Part shown: in pieces, positions 1 to 10,704 of the stretch
Numbering within the stretch: the first letter of the stretch is position 1
Layout: the number at the start of each line of letters is the position of its first letter
Assembly (NCBI GenBank): GCA_039545275.1
Contig: BCHS01000011.1
Location: forward strand, 310,001 to 374,000
Source of the DNA: Pseudomicrostroma phylloplanum
Taxonomy: Eukaryota; Basidiomycota; Exobasidiomycetes; Microstromatales
Reading direction: 5' to 3'
Length of the DNA stretch: 64,000 nucleotides
Notes under the pieces: model-generated
Databases searched by the model: none
The model's input: the letters and a program-made list of their open reading frames with translations, nothing else
What the model was told of the DNA's origin: nothing
Translations under genes and position numbers: made by a program

Positions 1-497
1 TTGGGATGAGTAGTAATGCTGCGACGACTTCTTCACCTTGTATTTGGAATGCGAAGCTTCTTGCTTGCGGGCGAGATATTCTGCTGCTGGGTGGCCCCGA
101 GGCAGGAAAAATCAAGGCCCATCTCCAGAGGCACGCACACGCACCTACGCATGGATGAACTTTGGGGGGGACGCACCAGGACTCGAGTGTCCCTGGGCTC
201 ATCTAAGCTCCGCCCAGGGTTGCATCGCCTCGCCCTTCGTCCTGCTCCCGCCTTTGGCCCTGTGTCCGTCACTCTGGCCCACAGCCCAAGCAGGGCAGCA
301 CATCAGACAACGCCGGGATACGTCCGTGCGGCCACCCAGCCAAAGATCCACTATTCGCGTCACGCTACCAAGCCACCACCGCCTGCCCAGGGTCACGCCT
401 CGACCATCAATACGCACAGAGTAGTATGGGAGTGAGCAAGTCGATTGCGAGGAGGATGCATCCCCCTCGAACAGCATCTCTACCCCCGGCGCCGGAT

Positions 498-1936
498 TCA
501 CCCGTCCTCCTTGGCCACCTTCACTAGCCCAGTGGCTCCAGCAGCAATCGCAAGGTACGCCTGCCACCCTTCTGTGTCCCCGCTCCCAGGCGCAACGCCC
601 TCCAGCACCGCCGAGCCCAGCTCACAGCACGTAGTGGTCAGCTCCCAACCCAGCACCGACATCGAGTGCCGCACTGACTGAAAGCGTGCCTCGCAGAGGG
701 ACATCGACTGACGAATGCGACCAAGTCGTGAAGAATGCCGGGGCGAGCGAGTGTCGTCTCTTGACGCGGCTAGAGGGGAATAGGAAGGAGTCTCTGACGA
801 GATCGATGTCACAGAAGAGGAAGAGCGGTCGGATGCTGTCTGCGCTGGCAGTAGAGGGCTTGAAGGTGTCACATGTAGCCTCGGAAGAGTCGTCGGGGCA
901 GATCGTTCAGGCGCATCGTCCTCTTCTTGCTCTTGAGCATCAGCCAGATCGTCTGTCAGGAGTAACACGCGGCGGTGTAGATGGCCCAGGGCCCTGCGTG
1001 ATCTGCGCCGTAGTGCCGATAGGGTGTATGCCTGAATGAGAAGAGTGATAATGCCCAGGCTGTGCACAAATGAAGTCCAGAGACGTCAGCTGGCGTTAGC
1101 GAGGGTAAGAGTGGAATGGACATCCGTCGCTAGGTAAGTCTCACCTGAGTGCTATCCGATCCAATATATGCCGTTGCCTTTGCCTCAGAGCCTTCTTGCC
1201 ACGATCTGTGTGACCTCCTCGTACCGTCTTCCACGCAATCGTAGACCCGCCCAAGAAAGCCGCTATATCTACCGCTTCTCCCACCGATGCTAGTAGCTCT
1301 CCCAGATGGGCAAGGCGTTGCTGCCAGGAGGTCAGCTCTTCGGGCTCGATGTTTGTTGTGTCGTTTTCAAGGGTATCGCTGTCGTTCTTTTGTTGCCTTT
1401 GTTTGCTTTGTCGCTCTTGGTCTAGTGATTCGTCTCCTCTCCGCCGTCTCGTCTTTGCTTCGTCCTGAGCTCCATAGCCCTCTGCCGTCTGCCTCGCTCT
1501 CCAGAGCAGACCCCGCAACCATCTCAGCAGCAGCAGCAACTTCCTCGACTTCTCTGCCGCCTGTCCCGTATACCGCATCCCTGTCAGAGCCTCACGCCTA
1601 ACGGAGCGGGAAAAGAAGAGGAAGAGGACGTGGGGTATAGGATAGATGCCGTATGAGCGAGGGTGTCGGACCGAGCCAAAGGAATGATGAGCGAGGGGAG
1701 CCAGGCCCAGGCAGAGTTGCTGTCGAAGAGTGAACGCTTTGATCTTCAGCAAGACGCTCGTCGCATCAGAGCACAGCGCCTCAGATTGTACTCACCAGTA
1801 TGCGATCTCTCCCTTCGTCTGACCTCATCACCTTGCTCAGAGACTCTCTGAGCTCCCTGGCTCTGCGCTGCCTTCCAGATTCGCGGCTGCTCTCCCCCTC
1901 TTGTGCTCGTACATAGGTAGTAACTGGACTCACCAT
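498..1936 (-). CDS. PEX11-like peroxisomal membrane protein (separate gene or C-terminal half of a WBP2 fusion)
   Basis: Exons are about 1936-1796, 1719-1145 and 1059-498. Phases are consistent across a CGACAG acceptor, a GTGAGA donor and a GCACAG acceptor. The first piece carries LRESLSKVMRSDEGRDRIL, which resembles the PEX11 N-terminal signature (SL.K..S...GRDK.L). An RKLLLLLRWLRGLL segment follows, then GELLASVGEAVDIAAFLGG, ALSLGIITLLIQAYTL and a closing hydrophobic stretch GWQAYLAIAAGATGLV. PEX11 proteins remodel and divide peroxisomes. The only Met near the start (1936) lies inside the same open frame as the WBP2-like gene, so no separate 5' exon is needed and the two may form one 703-residue protein. 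The family assignment rests on motif recognition and is moderate. Confidence 0.5.
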
Positions 1937-2942
1937 GGCGTAGGCTGGTGGCTCATCTTCGTCCATTACTTGGCTTGCCTGCTGAGCTTGACTTGCAGCG
2001 ATAGCCTGAGTTGCTTCAATACCAGGAGCTGCAGCGCCAGCTTCTGCCCTCTGGCGAATAGCTTCGCGCTCTGCCTCCTCTTCGCGGTGAGCGACGCGGG
2101 CAGCATCAAGGTCCTGCGCCGACAACTGGGATGCACGAGAAGAAGGCCTGCCGGAAAGGTACGACGGACCTGCAACAGATGAGCGCTCCGAGTGATCGCC
2201 AGCTACCGTCCGACTCTCGAGAGAAGAGTTAGCTGTTGCGGCAATACTGGGAGCTGCAGAGCCACCAGGTGCAGAGGGCGGCTGGTAGAGCGCTGTAAGA
2301 TTGGGAATGATGGTGTAGGTCGGGCTCAGTACGGTGCGCTAGCCAGACATCACGTCTCGTGCCATACTACAGCATGCCACTCACGAAGTTGCTCTCCGTG
2401 TTGGCCGCCTCTTGCAAGGTTGCGGACTTCCTCGACAGCGTCTCTGAAGGCGGCACCTCCACCCTCATTGAACCAGATCTTGCACAGACCCTTTGAAGCA
2501 GGCCCGCCCTGACGACTTTCTGGGAGGTTGCCTCCAGGGACAGGAAGTACAGATGCCTCGTAATAAGGGGCTCCGAAGATGGGGATTAGGTATCGAGAGT
2601 CGACTAGGTGGGTCAGAGGAACATTGAGAGAGCGCAGATGCTGTGAGGCTTCCGCTTGTTCGGCAGGCTGAGGCAGAGGGGGGATTCTAAGAAACACGAC
2701 GCGCTGATTGGTGACGTATACCGTACCCTTGGCGTCCCACTTTGCTTTCGCCTCTTTGAACTCCAGACTGATACAAAGGTAGTAAGGGCGCAGTTGAGCT
2801 ACATGTACCTCTTGCCCTTGCGTGGATTCACTGAGGGAGCTACTCACCTCATCTGGCACTTCTCCACCGCGAGCCAGATTTTCTCTTCGGGAAGAGGGAC
2901 TGGCCTCTGGTCAGCACCGATCATAGCCCAATTGAGAGCCAT
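1781..2942 (-). CDS. WBP2-like GRAM-domain protein (N-terminal half of a possible fusion)
   Basis: I see three exons: 2942-2848, 2767-2385 and 2292 downward. The donors are GTGAGT and the acceptors are TATCAG and TTACAG; the phases agree. The protein begins MALNWAMIGADQRPVP. A GRAM-like fold follows (KWDAKGTVYVTNQRVVFLR, then an LTHL...YLIPIFGAPYYEASV stretch) at about residues 20-150. A Pro/Ser/Ala-rich tail contains PPAY, a PPxY ligand for WW domains, near residue 272. GRAM plus a C-terminal PPxY is the layout of the WBP2 family (UPF0664 in fungi), adaptors for WW proteins such as HECT ubiquitin ligases. If the last exon is read straight through, a stop falls at 1781 (329 aa). However, a strong GTGAGT donor at 1795 precedes that stop and leads in frame into the PEX11-like exons downstream. 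The family call is firm; the 3' boundary is not. Confidence 0.75.
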
Positions 2943-3334
2943 GTTGTAAGGTGTCTTTGTGGTGGTAAGGTGGTGTTAGGATGAAACAGATGAGCAAGAC
3001 GAGGCTGGCTTGACACTGAGGGCTGCATTCTCGACGGCGTGAGAGCGGGAGCAAAGCTAGGGCCACCTCGTGCGGACTTTGATTCGCGCCTCGAGCCTCG
3101 GCTCCGTGATGCCTCCACTCGGCTCATCCCTCCCCTCCGGTGGTGGATACTAAGTGCGCCCCTTGGCATCCGTGGCATTGCCCCTGTCCCGTTGTGTCCT
3201 GAAAGCTGTGCTCGTTGCCGTTGTTTCGTGGATTTTGCTGATTGCCGGGTGTACAAGAATATACGACTGCAAATCATCCCTCTTGAGCTCACAACTGCGA
3301 TACATCTTGACTCACCCTCACCCTCCTGCAAGTC
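2943..3334. promoter_or_regulatory. Divergent intergenic region between the WBP2-like gene and trehalase
   Basis: This 392-bp stretch separates two start codons that point away from each other, so it should hold both promoters. I see no clear TATA box or long repeat. No coding sequence in it is convincing. Confidence 0.45.
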
Positions 3335-5953
3335 ATGAGGCTTCCCATTGCGCCAGCTCTGGCGTCAGCCGCGGTCCTTGTCGCTCGCCAAGAGACAGCA
3401 CCCAATGACGCTGCTGCTGCTGTCAACAACACAATCATACCCTCGGCGCCAGCCCCTGTTCCCCAGCTCCACTGCACATCGCCCATCTTCTGCCCCGGCC
3501 CTATACTTCAGGCTGTGCAATTGTCCGGCTTATTCAGCGACTCCAAAGAGTTCGTGGATCGTCCGACACTCAAGCCAGTCAAGGATGTCGTCGCTGCCTT
3601 TGCCTCCCTAGGCGATGGAAGTGGCGGCAATGTCACCTATAGTCAGCTGCAGACCTTCCTCGACGAGAATTTTGCTGAAGTGGGGACTGACCTAGTCCAG
3701 GCTGACCTTGGGCAGGACTTCGTCCCGGACCCAAAGTTCCTGACCAACGTCACCGACGAGGTGGTCAAGCTGTGGATCACACAAGTCCACAGCTACTGGC
3801 CTCTTCTGGCTAGGACCACCAATACCAGTGCGATGGCCAATGCTGCTCCAAGTACTAGCACCGATGACACCTCGACCCTGAGTACAACTGATACCGCTTC
3901 GACCACCAATACCTCACAGGTCGCATCAACCGAGACTGCCACTGTCTCGGGAAGAGCCCTCAACGACACAACCCCAAGCCTGGAAGTCTCCCCGCAGGTC
4001 GCTGATGACACCGTACAGGCTACTGACACATTCAACATGACGACGGCTACCTCCTCATTCATCCCATTCAAGTCGCCCCGTACATTCGTCGTCCCAGGTC
4101 AGCGCTTCAGGGAGCTGTACTATTGGGATACATACTTTGTTATTCTGGGACTACTACGCTCTCAGCTGTCTTCGGTAGCGCTAGGAGTGCTCGAGAACTT
4201 CGCCGACCTCGTCGAAGAATTCGGGTTCGTTCCCAATGGCAACCGTTTGTATTACCTCAATCGCTCGCAGCCTCCGATGCTGACGCAGATGGTAGATGTG
4301 TATCTGAATTACACGGGAAACGCCACGATCCTGCCGCGTCTTCTGCCCCTCCTGGAGCGAGAGTGGGAATGGTGGAATACCAATCGAACTATCGAGGTCA
4401 CGTCAGCTTACTCAAACCGCACACACAATGTCTCACACTACGACGTCGACACCTCGGCACCTCGACCGGAGTCATACCTTGTCGACTGGCAGACTGTGGA
4501 GTTAGCAGCCGCCGAGCAAGGACTCCAATTTACTAAAAAGGAGAAGGCCAGACTCTATGCTGACATTGCAAGCGCGGCAGAAAGCGGGCACGACTTCAGT
4601 CTGCAGAGATGGTCGAAACAGCCCTCCTTCATTGGTGAGATAGCTGAGCAGACCTCGGAGGAGAGCACTACTCTCACTGGTCGACAAGACGCCTCCGCTG
4701 AGACCGGGGCTACGTCGACAGAGGAGGTACCGACCACAGCGACGGTCCCTGCCGCGGTGTCCACTGCACGAGCTTTACGATACCTCAACACTGCGCAGCA
4801 AATCCCGGTGGACTTGAACGCCATCCTCTACAAGAATGAGGTCGCATTGGCTCGCTTCCGCAACATGACTCTCCTTCCGGCACAGCCCGGCAATACTTCG
4901 TCAGCCGATGATGGTAGCAGGGCCAAAGTGTCGCCCCTCGCTGCCAACGCTACCCTTGTCAAGTTGTGGACCAGTCGCGCTGCCGCACGCCGGAGGGCCA
5001 TCCTCGACTTACATTGGGATGCTGAGCTCCTCTCCTTTGCCGACTACAACCTGACCTCATCGTCGCGCTCGACTCGCTGGTCTGCTTCGAATCTCTGGCC
5101 ATTCTGGGCGGGAATCTTGCCCAACGAGTTCACTGCTGACAATCAGACGATCGAGGAGAGGGGTGCTCTGCTCCAAGGCGCATTTGCTGGTGTGCGATAC
5201 CTTCTCGACAGATACAATGGCTCTCTTTCCACCACCTTGGCAGCTACAAATCAGCAGTGGGACTTCCCCAACGCCTGGGCTCCCCATACTCAGATTGCCA
5301 TTGACGCTTTGCGCGCGCTCCCCAAAGATCTGGTTCGAGCAGGCGGTGTAGCCAAGCCCGCTCCCAATGGCAGCTTCGAGCTCATCCCCTCTGCCAGCGT
5401 GCGGGAGGACAATGCCACGGACGCAAAGCCTAGGCGCCTGACACAGCTCGGCGTCGCGTCAGCAGACCAGCTCCCACTGCAGCCCGTGGCGGCGGATCTC
5501 AATGTCTCTTCCCACGCAGACGAAGCCTTGATCGGTCAGACCTCTCCTGACTCGGGGCTGCAATACGTCGGCACAGCCCCATCGAACATCGGCAAACCTT
5601 CAAGCGACACAGAGCTGTGGCGCGACACGCTGATCCGCTCTCTCGCAAACCGCTTCGTCGCCTCGGCTCTATGCTCCTGGTATGCTACCGGTGGACAGCT
5701 CAACCTGAGCACTCAGGAGGGACGCGATCGCTGGCCTCCGCAGCCTGTCCCCGCGAGCGCAGCAGACACGGATCCGACGGCTGCTGCTGCTTCCCCTGGT
5801 CACATGTTCGAAAAGTACTCGCAGACGAGCACATCGGCTTCTGGAGCTGGCGGAGAGTATGAGGTGCAGATAGGCTTTGGGTGGACTAATGGAGTGTCGA
5901 TCTTCCTCAGTGCAGAGTATGGTGGGATCCTGCAGGAGCCAGTCTGTGCCTAG
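3335..5953 (+). CDS. Secreted trehalase (GH37)
   Basis: Single-exon gene, 872 aa. It hydrolyses trehalose to two glucose molecules. The N-terminus MRLPIAPALASAAVLVA looks like a signal peptide, and there are many N-x-S/T sites, so the enzyme is probably secreted or wall-bound. GH37 signature 1 is visible at about residues 255-270 (PGQRFRELYYWDTYF), signature 2 at about 641 (QWDFPNAWAP), and the Gly-rich C-terminal block (GGEYEVQIGFGWTNG) near the end. The expected acid Asp lies in ESGHDFSLQRW (about D420), where the usual SGWDFS carries His in place of Trp. The expected base Glu is in MFEKY (about E826). Ser/Thr/Ala-rich insertions near 160-240, 435-490 and 690-750 make it longer than cytosolic neutral trehalases. 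The lack of a regulatory N-terminal extension also argues against the cytosolic NTH1 type. Confidence 0.93.
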   Translation: MRLPIAPALASAAVLVARQETAPNDAAAAVNNTIIPSAPAPVPQLHCTSPIFCPGPILQAVQLSGLFSDSKEFVDRPTLKPVKDVVAAFASLGDGSGGNVTYSQLQTFLDENFAEVGTDLVQADLGQDFVPDPKFLTNVTDEVVKLWITQVHSYWPLLARTTNTSAMANAAPSTSTDDTSTLSTTDTASTTNTSQVASTETATVSGRALNDTTPSLEVSPQVADDTVQATDTFNMTTATSSFIPFKSPRTFVVPGQRFRELYYWDTYFVILGLLRSQLSSVALGVLENFADLVEEFGFVPNGNRLYYLNRSQPPMLTQMVDVYLNYTGNATILPRLLPLLEREWEWWNTNRTIEVTSAYSNRTHNVSHYDVDTSAPRPESYLVDWQTVELAAAEQGLQFTKKEKARLYADIASAAESGHDFSLQRWSKQPSFIGEIAEQTSEESTTLTGRQDASAETGATSTEEVPTTATVPAAVSTARALRYLNTAQQIPVDLNAILYKNEVALARFRNMTLLPAQPGNTSSADDGSRAKVSPLAANATLVKLWTSRAAARRRAILDLHWDAELLSFADYNLTSSSRSTRWSASNLWPFWAGILPNEFTADNQTIEERGALLQGAFAGVRYLLDRYNGSLSTTLAATNQQWDFPNAWAPHTQIAIDALRALPKDLVRAGGVAKPAPNGSFELIPSASVREDNATDAKPRRLTQLGVASADQLPLQPVAADLNVSSHADEALIGQTSPDSGLQYVGTAPSNIGKPSSDTELWRDTLIRSLANRFVASALCSWYATGGQLNLSTQEGRDRWPPQPVPASAADTDPTAAAASPGHMFEKYSQTSTSASGAGGEYEVQIGFGWTNGVSIFLSAEYGGILQEPVCA

Positions 5954-6283
5954 TGATGCGCCATATTCGAAGTTGCGAAGCCTGGACCAATCAGAACAAA
6001 ATCATTCTTGACGCCCGTAATGACCAATATCGTAAAATTGAGACCTTGATATTCTCAGCTCCTTCCACCCGAGCGCAGATCATTCCGTGGAGGTTGCTAG
6101 CGACGCCCTTTGCCCACACTCTCTTCCAATGACAGCGTACATAGTGTTTTCTTCCTCCATTCTCTCTGGTTCTGTCACGCTCATCCACAACACCCTCATC
6201 GTGGCAAGGTATAAGCTGTTTGCATTGCATGGTATAGACAGGCAGAAGCGTCCCGTTCCCCTTTACCCCACCCGCTCGTACTC

Positions 6284-8342
6284 TCACTCATCAGCCTTAC
6301 GGTACCCGAACGACACTCTCCTACCCAACGCAGTCACTCCTCCTCCGCCTCCTGAAGCAGCTGCAGCACCAATGCTAGGACGGCCGATCATGCTCATCGG
6401 TCTTGGTCGCCTTGCCCCCTCTCCCGTAGCCGAAAGTGTGGGTCCGCTGCTAGTGTCGCTGCCTGCTCCAGCTCGAACAAGGCCGAGTGTTCCGACAGGA
6501 GGGGCCCCGCCGCTTCCGATCAAGCTAGCGCGTGGCAGCCTGCTCACGACTGGCTGATGTTGAGCTTTCGGTGCTCCTGTCATCATCGAGGTAGCTCCGT
6601 GGTGGGAAGAGGCAGAGGCAGGCATCGGTATATGCGACTTCCTTGGGCTGCTTCCGACCGTTCGAGCACCAGTTGTTGTCGACACACTCGACGAAGAGGA
6701 AGAAGAGGAGGAGGAGGAGCTCTGGTTTGTTCCGGCACCAAGTAAGAAGGGCCTGGGAGGCTTGCGGACCGAAGAGGGAGTAGCAGCAGTGGTGCCTGTG
6801 GCTGCAGAACTGGCAGAGAGAACGCTATCACTGCCACTGATACTGCTTCTGGCCCCGCCTGCCGAGGATGGTCGACGTGTGAGCTGACCTGTGAGTGCTT
6901 CTGATGGTCGAGGCACGGCCTTCCTTGGGCTTGACGAAGATGAGGGAAACGGGCGAGAGGATGTGGCTGTGGAGCTGGGAAGGTCGCGTACGCGGGCTGT
7001 GGTTGAAGAAGACGAGCTTGTTGCGCCAGCTCCCATGGAGGGCCGGCCAATCATGCTTCGTGGGCGCTCCTTTGCTCTAGCCGACGAGGCTGAGGAGGAG
7101 GAGGAAGCAGGCGCGGCGGTCGTGCCGACCAGAGTGACCTTGGCCCTGACAGCCGGAGGCGGTTTCATGCTACCATCCTCGGCCACCAGTTGAGGGAGGC
7201 CGGACAGTCTTCTCATGCGGGCGGCACTTGCGTTGAGCGGCGGCCGAGAGCGTGGTGTGGTTCCCACTTGGCTTGTTGTCCGAGGAGTCTCGGCGGATGC
7301 ACTGCCCCCATCCCGTTGCCGCGGCGTGGCAGGTACGCCATGTACAGCCGAATTAGCAGGTACCATGACCCGAGCGGCGCTTGACGTGGTAGCCCGGGCG
7401 ATACCCTCACTGCTAGTAGAAGGTCTGCTGGTGGTCCTCGCTCGGACCCCTTCGGTCACGCTCGCCCTCAAGGGTGTCGCGAGGGAGATTTGAGGCTGTG
7501 CAGAGTGCTTGGATGAAGAGCCCACAATCACAGATTGGGGTCTGACTCTCGCGGAGATCTCGCCCCTGTACTCTGCCAGTGCCTCTAGCATCTTAACCTT
7601 ATCGCTCGACTTTCCTCCAGGCATTGCTCTGTCCAGAAGAGCAGAAGCGTACAAGAGACTTTCTTCACCTTGCTCATCGAACAGGTTTGAAGTTTCTGAG
7701 GTGTTGGAGAAGGAGCGCTGTCCGAGGGAGATGGTAGCGTCCGCTGCGTCCTTGCTCGAGGGACGTCCGAGACCAAGAGCACTTCCACTGGTGCTTGTCC
7801 TTGATGGTCCTGCCGACTTGCGTACAGACGCGCCTCTCTTGAGCTCTCTCTTTGGGCTCCCCTCCAAGAGCTTCCTGTCAAAGGTCTCGTCGCCCAAGTG
7901 TCTTGCCTGTGCGAGGAAAGAGTCATCGGCCGATCCCATCAAGTCAAAGTCTGCGATGGACGTATTGGGGCCGCGAGACAGGCGCAGGGTCATGGAGACA
8001 TCTTCGTTGGCTGTAGTGAATGGTGGAGGTGGAGTCAGTACACTCTATCCAAGCGTTGAGGTAGAAGCCCTGCCTCTGCTACTCACATGACTGGTTGAGT
8101 ACCACCTTGGCTTTGAGGGGTGCGGCCTCTTCCTCCCTTCCTCTGTTGCTCCTAGATGTGTTTAGGAGTGGCCTCTTGAAGGGGGAGGTGGGTCGTCCGC
8201 TTCCGCCAATGGGGCGCTTGCTGGGTGACTGAGCGCTGAGCTTTGCGAACTTGTCTGCAATTGCCTTGCGTGAAGGTGATAGCTGGAGGCTGGGTGACTC
8301 GGCAGATGGCCGAGCAGAGGGGAACTGTACCGCAGAAGCCAT
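6284..8342 (-). CDS. Ser/Pro-rich disordered protein, unknown function
   Basis: Two exons (8342-8087 and 8010-6284) give 660 aa. The donor is CAT/GTGAGT and the acceptor CACTACAG; the joined frame is continuous. The N-terminus (MASAVQFPSARPSAESP, then SPSRKAIADKFAKLSAQSP) is rich in SP sites. The rest is low-complexity Ser/Thr/Pro/Arg with runs of Ser. A motif occurs twice, as RPRSMIGRPSMGA and RPMSMIGRPSIGA, with weaker relatives such as PRASLIGSG. No globular domain, membrane segment or signal peptide is visible. The many SP/TP sites suggest phosphorylation by proline-directed kinases, perhaps in the cell cycle or cytoskeleton, but this is a guess. The gene ends about 330 bp from the trehalase stop, in a convergent arrangement. 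Confidence 0.75.
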
Positions 8343-8837
8343 GTTGGATGGGTGGGTGATGGTATGTTTTGATAGACTACAGGCGCAGGATGCAAGATCC
8401 ACAGCAGGGTTCAGCCTCCTCTTGCTTCCGACGAGTGTGTGTGTGTATCTGTGTTACTTTTGGTTGGGGCTCCGTCCAAGCAGCATCTACCAAGTAACAC
8501 GGCGGAAGTGGGCATCGGAACGGAAGCCGTGCTGGTGTCGAGGTCGGAAGCGGAACGAGGGACTCCTGTTTGGGTCTGGCGCTTTCAGCGGTCTGCCATC
8601 GCCTGCGTGTCTCGCCTGTGGTGTCCAGGATTGGAAATCTGTCCGTCCGCTCTGGCTCTGGCGCCGGGCTGCGTCTTCGACCCCACACTTGCTGCCTTCG
8701 CATCCGACTCAATCACACTCCATCCCGACGTCGCTCATCATCCCACACCGCCTTACCACTTCGTCGACCACCTTCCTTCATTACCTCGCTGCTACTACCA
8801 CTTCTCCTGCTTACCACAACTACCTAGAACCTTCAAT
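8343..8837. promoter_or_regulatory. Divergent promoter region, Ser-rich gene and cytochrome b5
   Basis: The two start codons point outward from this 495-bp gap. The cytochrome b5 side is pyrimidine-rich just before its ATG, as is common in fungal 5' leaders. I see no recognised gene in it. Confidence 0.45.
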
Positions 8838-9801
8838 ATGTCGGAGCAAGAGAAGTCATCCTCGGGCGAGGGAGAGCAGGCAAAGAAGATCACCATGGAG
8901 CAGCTCCAGGCCCACGACAAGACAGGCGACCTCTGGCTCCTCATGGATGGCAAGGGTAGGTATCATTGGCAGAGCATCAAAATGTCGAGCAAGCCCCAAG
9001 CGATCTGCCAAGGTCGTGATCATAGCTCAGCAGAGCAATGGCGGGAGGATGGGGAGGTCTTACCGCGACGACTTCAGAGCGTCTCAGTTGCTGACGCAGT
9101 ACATACTTGCCAATGTCTCACAATCTCACAGTCTACGATGTATCGAAGTTCATGGACGAGCATCCCGGAGGTGACGAGGTCTTGGTGAGTTGCAATGGCA
9201 GACGGTCTCGAACAGTCTTTCTACCGGCGTATTTACTTACGCTATGTATCTCTGCATCTCTTTCTTTCAGACTTCGGAGGCTGGAAAGGACTGCACAGAG
9301 GCATTCGAAGACGTCGGACACTCCGATGATGCCAGGAGCTTGCTGCCGCCAATGCTCGTCGGCGAGCTCGAGGGAGCTGTGAGTAATTGCAAGCCAAGGC
9401 AGTGGTGGCGATAGAGACGACAACGTTCCGCTTGAGCGGTTTGCTCATTTGTTCCTTCCTGCCACTCCCATCGATTCACAGGTCCAGAAGGCCAAGCAGA
9501 CTGCCAGCTCGGTCAACCAGTCGGCACAGAAGAGCGGAAAGTGAGTTTCCACGAGAGCACTAGCAGAAGCTCGATCGACCCGCGGTATAGCACGATGAGA
9601 AGCGGCTGACCTGACCTCTTATGCTATCCTGCATTCTTTCACCCTCTCACAGCCCTCTTCTGATGTTCATTGTAAGTACTCAAGAGGCGATCGGCTTGTT
9701 GAGGTCCATGGCTCTGACTGACGGTAATGCCCCGCAATGCCTCTCCCTCTTAGCCCCTCCTCTTCCTCGGAGCATACTTCGCCTACAGGCACATGCAGTA
9801 G
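8838..9801 (+). CDS. CYB5: Cytochrome b5, ER tail-anchored
   Basis: Six exons: 8838-8955, 9132-9184, 9271-9378, 9482-9540, 9653-9671 and 9754-9801. They give 134 aa with consistent phases; one internal exon is only 19 nt. The heme-binding core shows FMDEHPGG (axial His about 50) and DVGHSDDAR (axial His about 74), followed by a Gln/Ser/Lys-rich linker. The C-terminal hydrophobic tail NPLLMFIPLLFLGAYFAYRH suits a tail anchor in the ER membrane. Cytochrome b5 passes electrons to fatty-acid desaturases, sterol enzymes and sphingolipid hydroxylases. Length and order match the microsomal family, and there is no mitochondrial presequence. Confidence 0.93.
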
Positions 9802-10704
9802 AGGAGACTCGTTCATTAGCGATTGTTGGAATGCAGAGCAAGTCACGGGGAGAGCCCACGACGAATCAGGTAGACCTGTCGAGCTTGGCTCGAAGTCGGC
9901 ACACGGAGTGGCAAGTTGTCTCTTTTCGGAACTTTCATCAATTACTACCCCTCGCCCCGGCCCATTGTGTCTCCTCTCTCCCTCTATGTCTCTCGCATAC
10001 CTGTCAATTAGCAGTAGAGCCATTGACGCATATCCCTTGTTGCGAGCTGCTCTCAATGACTGTAGTGTAGGACAGCGATGAGCTCGTCTCTCCCTTGAGT
10101 CCTTTCTGCCCCTTCTTGGCTCACCCTTTCGCCAAGCACAGATACGTGTCGGCAAGTGCCGTCCCCGTTTACCAGAGGACGGCAACGCGAGTGAGCACTG
10201 CCAGAAGCCGTTGCATGATGACAGCAGACGACCAATGCAATTCACACAAAGCACACGAGATAAGCCGGCACCTTGGCGGGAGACAACAGGATGGTGTGTC
10301 GTGCGTTAGTGGGCGGAGACGGAGAGGCCGGAGCGCTCTGTTGGCCTGACAGAGCTTGGGCCTTGTCATCTGGGCGGGGATCCTTCGCCGCGGCTGTTTG
10401 CACGAAGAATACGGATAATACGGACCCTGTGCGCTGCACCGCCAAGAATGTTGAAGCAGGAGAGACGGAAGGCAAGATGGAGACAGGGAGCACACGCAAT
10501 ATCGCACAGATACGGCCCCGGGATGGCTGGCTGAGATGTTTTGTATTCCCTCTTCGCGTCTGTGCAGTGCAGTGAGAACTTGCAAAGCTGCAACCTAGAG
10601 ACGGAAGCGAAACGATGTGATGTGATGTGTAAAGAAAGAGTACATGGGGCTGAAAAAAGGTGAGACAAAGGACCAAGACACGACTGAGAGGTCGAGCGGG
10701 ACCT
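9802..10704. other. Intergenic, no gene recognised
   Basis: About 900 bp between the cytochrome b5 stop and the eL18 stop, so the two genes converge here. Open frames occur on both strands, but none carries a recognisable domain, a plausible start and splice sites together. It probably holds two 3' UTRs. Confidence 0.5.
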
